From NCBI GenBank assembly GCA_031392925.1, contig JANMVV010000165.1:1-11213 (forward strand): a stretch of 11,213 nt of DNA. The letters run 5' to 3'. Both the position numbers and the translations under genes were made by a program. This DNA comes from JAGNNV01 sp031392925 (GTDB lineage: Bacteria; Acidobacteriota; Vicinamibacteria; Fen-336; JAGNNV01). The notes beneath the pieces were generated by a model. It searched no databases and was not told the DNA's origin. It was given only the letters and a program-made list of their open reading frames with translations. Positions 6,161 through 11,213 of this stretch are shown piece after piece. Within the stretch, counting starts at the first letter, position 1; each line of letters starts with the position of its first letter.

Positions 6161-7498
6161 GTGATCTACGCACTCCTCGCCATCGCGACGCTGGTCCTTC
6201 TGGTCACCTGGCTGAAGGTCAATCCCTTCATCGCGCTGCTCATGAGCTCGCTGGCGCTCGGGGCCATGGTCGCGGCGGTTCAGGGGACGCTCACCATGGC
6301 GGACGTCGTGAAGGCCTTCCAGACCGGCTTTGGCAACACTCTCGCGAGCACCGGCCCCATCATCGTGCTGGGCGTGGTCTTCGGGAAGTTCCTGGCGGAG
6401 TCGGGTGGCGCCGGCGTTCTGGCCAAGCAATTCATCAAGACCCTCGGGCCCTCACGGGTTGGCCTCTGCGTTGTTCTGCTCGCCCTGTGCGTGGGCATGA
6501 CCACCTGGTTCGCGGTCGGTTTCCTGTTGATCCTTCCCATCGTCATCACCCTCACCAAGGAGAGCGGCCAGCCGTTCCTGCGTCTCGTTCTGCCGCTGCT
6601 GTCGTTTCTTTCGGTCATGCACGGTTTGATGCCGCCCCACCCGGGCCCGGTCATCGCCATCGAGACGCTGCACGCGAACATGGGCCGGGTCATCCTCTGG
6701 GCGTTCGTCCTTGGGATTCCCGTGGCCGCCATCGCCGGGCCCTTCTTCGCGCGCCTGGCGGTCAAGAGGGTTCATGTCGAGACACCGGCATTCGTGCCCT
6801 CGGTCTCGGCGAACCAGACCCTTCCGAGTTTTGGCCTCACCCTTTTTACCGTGCTGTTGCCGGTACTCTTTCTGCTCTCCGGAACGCTGGTGGAACTCCT
6901 CCAGGCCAAGGAAGCGGCTTGGGGCAAGATCGCGATGTTCATCGGGAATCCGGTCATCGCCCTGTTGCTTTCGGTTCTCTTCGCCGGTTGGGCCTTCGGA
7001 GCTCGTTGCGGACGCACGTCGGCCGAACTCTTGAAGCTGTCCGAGACCAGCATCGCCAGCATCGGCATGACCCTGGTGCTGGTGGGCGGCGGCGGCGGCT
7101 TCGCGCTCGTGATGCGCGCCGCGGGAGTCGACAAGCAATTGGCCGACATGGCCGCGGGCGCGGGCCTGCCTCTGCTGGTCTACGGCTGGCTGGTCTCATC
7201 TTTCGTGAGAGTGGCGACGGGCTCGGCGACGGTGGCCATCACCGTGGCCGCGGGCTTTGTCGCGCCCGTGCTCGCGGCGAACCCAGGCACAAATCCGGAA
7301 CTCATGGTGATTTCCATCGGGTGCGGCTCGCTCTTCATGTCTCATTTGAACGATTCCGGGTTCTGGATCGTCAAGGAGTGCCTGGGCCTCACCGTCGGCC
7401 AGACCTTGAAGACCTGGACCATGACCGAGACCATTGTCGGGATCTGCGGTTTAGGGATGACCCTTCTCGCTGAACAGGTGCTGCGGTTGTTGGGCTAA
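6161..7498 (+). CDS. GntP-family gluconate/aldonate permease
   Basis: The 445-residue inner-membrane protein belongs to the GntP family (gluconate:H+ symporters such as GntP, GntT and IdnT; DsdX is also related). Family marks are GFGNTLASTGPIIVLGVVFG, the loop MPPHPGPVIAIETLHANMG near the middle, RVATGSATVAITVAAGF, and the C-terminal GCGSLFMSHLNDSGFWIVKE. Hydrophobic segments run from end to end and the length is normal. I chose the GTG at 6161 because it starts just before the first membrane segment (VIYALLAIATLVLLVTWL) and lies 2 nt after the upstream stop. The frame is open for 200 codons further upstream, but that part is Arg- and Pro-rich shadow sequence of the MBL gene. Only a weak ribosome site is visible, so translation is probably coupled. 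Its substrate is probably an aldonate used by the downstream dehydratase; gluconate, xylonate or a keto acid are all possible. Confidence 0.92.
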   Translation: MIYALLAIATLVLLVTWLKVNPFIALLMSSLALGAMVAAVQGTLTMADVVKAFQTGFGNTLASTGPIIVLGVVFGKFLAESGGAGVLAKQFIKTLGPSRVGLCVVLLALCVGMTTWFAVGFLLILPIVITLTKESGQPFLRLVLPLLSFLSVMHGLMPPHPGPVIAIETLHANMGRVILWAFVLGIPVAAIAGPFFARLAVKRVHVETPAFVPSVSANQTLPSFGLTLFTVLLPVLFLLSGTLVELLQAKEAAWGKIAMFIGNPVIALLLSVLFAGWAFGARCGRTSAELLKLSETSIASIGMTLVLVGGGGGFALVMRAAGVDKQLADMAAGAGLPLLVYGWLVSSFVRVATGSATVAITVAAGFVAPVLAANPGTNPELMVISIGCGSLFMSHLNDSGFWIVKECLGLTVGQTLKTWTMTETIVGICGLGMTLLAEQVLRLLG

Positions 7499-7510
7499 TT
7501 AGGAGAGTGC

Positions 7511-9316
7511 ATGGCAAGCAAGATCAAGAAGGACCCCGCGAAGCTTCGTTCCCAAAAGTGGTTTGCCAATCCGGACAATCCCAACATGACCGCGCTCTAC
7601 ATCGAGCGCTACATGAACTGGGGCCTGACCCGCGAGGAGCTTCAATCCGGCAAGCCGATCATCGGCATCGCCCAGTCGGGCTCGGATCTTTCGCCCTGCA
7701 ATCGCCATCATCTTCAGCTCGCGCACCGAGTGCGCGAGGGAATTCGAGAAGCGGGCGGCATCGCTTTCGAGTTTCCCCTCCATCCGATCCAGGAAACGGG
7801 AAAGCGACCGACCGCGGCCCTCGATCGGAACCTCTGTTATCTCGGGCTGGTCGAAGTTCTCTACGGCTACTTCATCGACGGTGTGGTGCTCACCACCGGC
7901 TGCGACAAGACCACGCCCGCGCAGTTGATGGCGGCGGCGACCGTCGATATCCCGGCCATTGTGCTCTCGGGCGGACCGATGCTGAACGGCTGGTTTCGCG
8001 GCGAGCGCACCGGCTCCGGGACCATCATCTGGAAAGCGCGGGAACTGCGCGCGGCCGGGCAGATCGACGACAAGGAATACATCGACCTGATCGCGTCGTC
8101 CGCGCCGTCGCCCGGCCACTGCAACACCATGGGCACGGCCTCGACCATGAACTCGCTGGCGGAAGCGCTCGGAATGTCCCTGCCCGGAAGCGCGGCGATT
8201 CCCGCTCCTCACAAGGACCGCGCGGTGAACGCGTACGAAAGCGGCAAGCGCATCGTCGACATGGTGTGGGAGGACCTGCGCCCGTCGAAGATCATGACCC
8301 GCGAGGCGTTCGAGAACGTGATCGCGGTCAACTCCGCGATCGGCGGTTCGACCAACGCGCCCATTCATTTCAACGCCATCGCGCGGCACATCGGGGTGAG
8401 GCTCGACAACGACGACTGGGAGAAGATCGGCTACGACATCCCGCTGCTCGTGAACCTGCAGCCCGCGGGCGAATACCTGGGCGAGGAATACCACCGCGCC
8501 GGAGGCGTGCCCGCAGTGGTCAATGAACTTATCGGCGCTGGGAAGATCGGCAAGAATGCCCTGACCATCAATGGCAAGACCCTGTACGAGAACTGCCGGA
8601 AGACGAAGGTCCAGGACCCGAATGTCATCAAGCCCTACAAGAAACCGATGAAGCAGAAGGCGGGCTTCCTCAACATCAAGGGCAATCTGTTCGACAGCGC
8701 GATCATGAAGACCAGCGTCATCTCGGAGTCCTTCCGCAAGCGCTACCTGTCCGACCCGAAGGATCTCAACGCCTGGGAAGGCCGCGCCATCGTGTTCGAC
8801 GGTCCGGAGGATTATCACCACCGCATCGACGACCCGAAACTCAAGATCGACGACGGCTGCATTCTGTTCGTTCGCGGCACGGGACCGATCGGCTACCCTG
8901 GCAGCGCCGAGGTGGTGAACATGCAGCCGCCGGGGCGACTGATCCGGCAGGGCATCACCGAGTTGCCCTGCGTGGGCGACGGCCGGCAGTCGGGCACGTC
9001 GGGTTCGCCCTCGATCCTGAACGCGTCGCCCGAAGCGGCGACCGGCGGCGGCCTCGCGCTGATCAAGACGGGCGACCGCGTCCGCATCGACCTCAACCAG
9101 CGCACCGCCAACATGCTCATCAGCAAGACCGAGTACGAACGGCGGCGTCGGGCGCTCGCGAAGGATGGCGGCTACCAGATACCGCCGAGCCAGACTCCCT
9201 GGCAGGAAATCCAGCGCGGCATGGTCGATGAGCTATCGAACGGCATGGTGCTGAAACCGGCGGTCAAGTATCAGAAGATCGCGGCCACCAAAGGTGTGCC
9301 GCGTGACAACCACTGA
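7511..9316 (+). CDS. IlvD/Edd-family sugar-acid dehydratase, D-xylonate dehydratase type
   Basis: The 601-residue product is an iron-sulfur dehydratase that removes water from an aldonate to give a 2-keto-3-deoxy acid. It follows the Caulobacter XylD (D-xylonate dehydratase) pattern closely and colinearly: MTALYIERYMNWGL, SGKPIIGIAQSGSDLSPCN, EFPLHPIQE, RPTAALDRNL, VLTTGCDKTTPAQLMAA, AIVLSGGPML, SAPSPGHCNTMGTASTMN, GGSTNAPIHFNAIARH, GPIGYPGSAEVVNMQPP and DGRQSGTSGSPSILNASPEA. The three cysteines expected to bind the [2Fe-2S] cluster are C63, C131 and C204. D132-K133 follows the second, and the conserved serine-rich stretch lies at 494-501. The C-terminus ends in TPWQEI and AVKYQ as in that family. 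A strong TAGGAGA site precedes the ATG, 12 nt after the permease. Related enzymes use L-arabonate, D-gluconate or D-galactonate, so the substrate is not certain. Confidence 0.93.
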   Translation: MASKIKKDPAKLRSQKWFANPDNPNMTALYIERYMNWGLTREELQSGKPIIGIAQSGSDLSPCNRHHLQLAHRVREGIREAGGIAFEFPLHPIQETGKRPTAALDRNLCYLGLVEVLYGYFIDGVVLTTGCDKTTPAQLMAAATVDIPAIVLSGGPMLNGWFRGERTGSGTIIWKARELRAAGQIDDKEYIDLIASSAPSPGHCNTMGTASTMNSLAEALGMSLPGSAAIPAPHKDRAVNAYESGKRIVDMVWEDLRPSKIMTREAFENVIAVNSAIGGSTNAPIHFNAIARHIGVRLDNDDWEKIGYDIPLLVNLQPAGEYLGEEYHRAGGVPAVVNELIGAGKIGKNALTINGKTLYENCRKTKVQDPNVIKPYKKPMKQKAGFLNIKGNLFDSAIMKTSVISESFRKRYLSDPKDLNAWEGRAIVFDGPEDYHHRIDDPKLKIDDGCILFVRGTGPIGYPGSAEVVNMQPPGRLIRQGITELPCVGDGRQSGTSGSPSILNASPEAATGGGLALIKTGDRVRIDLNQRTANMLISKTEYERRRRALAKDGGYQIPPSQTPWQEIQRGMVDELSNGMVLKPAVKYQKIAATKGVPRDNH

Positions 9317-9343
9317 TCGGCTGCCGGTTCAGTTCCCGATCAG
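9313..9343. terminator. inverted repeat between convergent genes, possible bidirectional terminator
   Basis: CTGATCGG (9313-9320) and CCGATCAG (9336-9343) form a perfect 8-bp stem with a 15-nt loop. The left arm contains the TGA of the dehydratase, and the right arm ends just before the TAG of the carboxylesterase on the other strand. It fills almost the whole 27-bp gap between the convergent genes. There is no true T run: the plus-strand side is followed by CTACTTCTTCCC, which is only moderately T-rich. Rho-independent action is therefore uncertain. Confidence 0.5.
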
Positions 9344-10978
9344 CTACTTCTTCCCGTAGAGCTCGTCCAGGAGCCGGTAGCGGTGCTCAAGAGAATCGGT
9401 TACCGCCTTGGTCTCCACGTCGATGTGCATGACCTGAATATCGGTGCCTCGGTTCGCCGCCGGCCATTTCGGCAGACCGGGCCCGTTCGGGTCGCCGGTC
9501 TTCACGAAATTCGCGAAGAACCCCTGGAAGACCTCCGAGACCTTGTGGTCGTCGGGTGTCCATGCGTAGACCTTGTTGCCGTCGAGATTGCCCATGGCGT
9601 ACTCGATCTCCGCGGAGTGCACGGCGCCGCGAGGGACGGGCCGAGGCGGCGCTGAAGGCGCGGCGCCTCGAGTGACGCCGCCGGCGAGGTTGGCGGTGGC
9701 GTTGCCCATCTCGGGATTCATCGCGGGCCGGGCGCGCGCGTAGTAGTAGCGATAGACCGGTTTGATTCCGGTCTTGCTGTGGAGGTCGAGCCACTTCCAG
9801 GTGCTGAAGGCGATGAACCGGTCGCTTGCGAGATCGGTCCCGGATTGAATGACCTCGTCTTTCGTGAAGCCGGGGTAGGCGTTCAGCACCTCGGGGGCGC
9901 GGTCGCCGTAGAGGGTGGTCACGGCCTTCGCGTAGTTCTCAGGCGTCGGTTCGTTCTGCCCGAGCACGCTGCGATAGTTGTTCTCCTCCGAGTTCCAGCC
10001 GGCGAGGAGCGGCACCTGCGCCTGTTCTCCCGCAGCGAAAATCTCCGCGGGGGTCTTCGGCAGGAAGTAGCCGTCGACGGTGGAGCCGAACCGCGGCGCC
10101 TGTGGCTTGCCCGTGGCCTCGAGCAGTGCATCGGCCGGCATCGCGCGCAGGGCTTTGAGGTCCGCGGCTGACACGAAGGCCGCGAACGCCGTCCCCATCG
10201 CTTCGGCTTTGTCGAGAGGCACCGGCGCGAGCGTGGGGTTGATCAGGGCGCCGCTCTCACCAATCGCGCCGGCGATGAGGCCCTTGGACAGGGGAGACGC
10301 CATCTGCGCGCTCACCGAGGTCGATCCGGCAGACTCTCCGGCGATGGTCACGTGCTTCGGATCGCCTCCGAAGGCCGCGATGTTCTGCTGCACCCAGGCG
10401 AGTGCCGCGGCCTGATCGAGCAGGCCCTGGTTGCCGGAAGCGTGGTGCGGCGATTCCTTGGTCAACTCGGGGTGAGCGAAGAATCCAAAGACGCCGAGGC
10501 GGTAGTTCACGGTCAGGGCCACGATGCCCTTCTTCGCCATGGTCTCGCCGTCATAGCGCGGCTCGGAGCCGTCGCCCGCCATGTAGCCGCCGCCATAGAA
10601 ATAGACGAGGACGGGCAGCCGGTCCTTCGCGGACTTCGCGGGCGTCCAGACGTTGAGATAGAGGCAGTCCTCGCCCATGCCATCGGAGCGGAAGCCCATG
10701 TCCCCGAATACCGGTCGCTGCATGCAGCGAGGCCCGAACTTCTCGGCCGGGCGCGCGCCCGCCCAGTTCTTCGCGGGTTGGGGCGGCTTCCACCGCAAAG
10801 CTCCTACCGGCGGCGCCGCGAAGGGGATTCCCCGGAATGCGCGAACCCCGTTGTCCTCGGCAGCGCCGACGACCACGCCACTCACGGTCTTGGCTCGGTC
10901 GGGGCCGGCCGCGCTTGAGGGCCATGTGAGCGCGAGCAGGGGTCCGACCGTGAACAACGTCCAGCGATTCTTTGGCAT
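9344..10978 (-). CDS. exported type-B carboxylesterase
   Basis: The 544-residue protein is a COesterase-family (alpha/beta hydrolase, para-nitrobenzyl esterase-like) enzyme hydrolysing carboxylic esters. An N-terminal signal peptide (about residues 1-24, ending WPSSAA) indicates export. Family marks are GIPFAAPPVGALRWKPP (51-67), GEDCLYLNVWTP (102-113), the oxyanion-hole YGGGY (128-132), the nucleophile S216 in AGESAGS, the probable acid E331 in WNSEENN, and the catalytic H454 in AVHSAEIEYAMGN. A Pro-rich stretch (440-451) precedes the histidine. The ATG has GGAGA about 8 nt upstream, and a TGA closes the frame just before. It is convergent with the dehydratase, so it is a separate unit. Its natural substrate is unknown. 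An ester on plant polysaccharide or a sugar-acid ester would suit the neighbourhood, but this is inference. Confidence 0.93.
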   Translation of the reverse strand: MPKNRWTLFTVGPLLALTWPSSAAGPDRAKTVSGVVVGAAEDNGVRAFRGIPFAAPPVGALRWKPPQPAKNWAGARPAEKFGPRCMQRPVFGDMGFRSDGMGEDCLYLNVWTPAKSAKDRLPVLVYFYGGGYMAGDGSEPRYDGETMAKKGIVALTVNYRLGVFGFFAHPELTKESPHHASGNQGLLDQAAALAWVQQNIAAFGGDPKHVTIAGESAGSTSVSAQMASPLSKGLIAGAIGESGALINPTLAPVPLDKAEAMGTAFAAFVSAADLKALRAMPADALLEATGKPQAPRFGSTVDGYFLPKTPAEIFAAGEQAQVPLLAGWNSEENNYRSVLGQNEPTPENYAKAVTTLYGDRAPEVLNAYPGFTKDEVIQSGTDLASDRFIAFSTWKWLDLHSKTGIKPVYRYYYARARPAMNPEMGNATANLAGGVTRGAAPSAPPRPVPRGAVHSAEIEYAMGNLDGNKVYAWTPDDHKVSEVFQGFFANFVKTGDPNGPGLPKWPAANRGTDIQVMHIDVETKAVTDSLEHRYRLLDELYGKK

Positions 10979-11001
10979 CTTGCGATTCTCCTCAGTCTTC
11001 C

Positions 11002-11030
11002 ATCGTACGGGGTCCCGTCCTCATGAGCAA
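11002..11030 (-). promoter_or_regulatory. possible promoter of the carboxylesterase gene
   Basis: On the minus strand, TTGCTC (11030-11025) and TACGAT (11007-11002) are 17 nt apart. The -10 box matches four of six consensus positions, but the -35 box only three. Transcription would start about 17 nt ahead of the ATG, leaving the GAGGAGA ribosome site within a short leader. Confidence 0.3.
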
Positions 11031-11092
11031 GGAACCGCACTGAAGGAATCGCACTGCCCCGGCCGAGCGCCTGCAAAGGTATGGTTCTTCGT

Positions 11093-11213
11093 ATGAAACC
11101 CGTTCAGCGTCTGCTTCTGACTCTCGCTCTGACTGCGGGCTTTCCCGCTTCGACGCGCGCGCAAACCGCCGCGGTCGAGAGGCTGACCGACGGCATCGTC
11201 CTCCCCGTCGCCG
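11093..11213 (+). CDS. exported protein, 5' end only
   Basis: Only the first 40 codons are inside the window. They encode a clear Sec signal peptide: MKPVQR, a hydrophobic core LLLTLALTAGF, then PASTRA before QT. After it comes AAVERLTDGIVLPVA, running off the edge. I chose the ATG at 11093, whose positively charged N-terminus fits a signal peptide; an in-frame ATG at 11081 would add MVLR. AAAGG at 11075-11079 is 13 nt from the first and only 1 nt from the second, so the start is not settled. The VERLTDGIVL style after a signal peptide recalls the N-termini of some exported glycoside hydrolases, for example family GH31. This is too little to name it. It is transcribed divergently from the carboxylesterase. 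Confidence 0.6.
   Translation, partial: MKPVQRLLLTLALTAGFPASTRAQTAAVERLTDGIVLPVA

Noticed and set aside
5989..7473. A 494-codon plus-strand frame overlapping the MBL and permease genes
   Set aside because: It is Arg-, Gly- and His-rich, has no family signature, and overlaps the clearly conserved GntP frame.
7499..8821. A 440-codon open frame on the minus strand opposite the dehydratase gene
   Set aside because: It lies wholly antisense to a strongly conserved gene, has no recognisable domain and shows the composition typical of antisense frames in GC-rich DNA.

Overview
The window is GC-rich and densely coded. It looks like a Gram-negative heterotroph, because two complete genes and one edge gene encode Sec-type signal peptides. 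The glucarate and galactarate genes closely resemble the proteobacterial GudD/GudP/GarD set. Gammaproteobacteria or another GC-rich lineage (Acidobacteriota cannot be excluded) fits. No rRNA, tRNA, phage, insertion sequence or CRISPR array was seen. Species cannot be settled from this window.

Layout: A minus-strand operon (4662 down to 1, running off the left edge) encodes, in transcription order, D-glucarate dehydratase (gudD), an MFS aldarate transporter (gudP-like), an HpcH/HpaI-family aldolase and D-galactarate dehydratase (garD, 3' end outside the window). A 404-bp divergent intergenic region (4663-5066) holds an imperfect palindromic repeat of about 134 bp and probable promoters for both arms. 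A plus-strand operon (5067-9316) encodes an exported metallo-beta-lactamase-fold hydrolase, a GntP-family permease and an IlvD/Edd-family sugar-acid dehydratase of the D-xylonate dehydratase type. A convergent minus-strand gene (9344-10978) encodes an exported type-B carboxylesterase. The right edge holds the first 40 codons of a second exported protein on the plus strand.

How the genes fit together: the left arm is a near-complete aldarate (sugar diacid) pathway. GudP imports glucarate or galactarate, GudD and GarD both make 5-keto-4-deoxy-D-glucarate, and the aldolase would cleave it to pyruvate and tartronate semialdehyde. The right arm looks like an aldonate (sugar monoacid) pathway: GntP-type uptake followed by dehydration to a 2-keto-3-deoxy acid. 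The exported MBL protein is joined to the permease with a 2-nt gap, so it may act on the permease's substrate in the periplasm, for example as a lactonase; that is inference. The carboxylesterase and the edge gene suggest that extracytoplasmic carbohydrate processing continues to the right. No transcriptional regulator, tartronate semialdehyde reductase or glycerate kinase is visible here.
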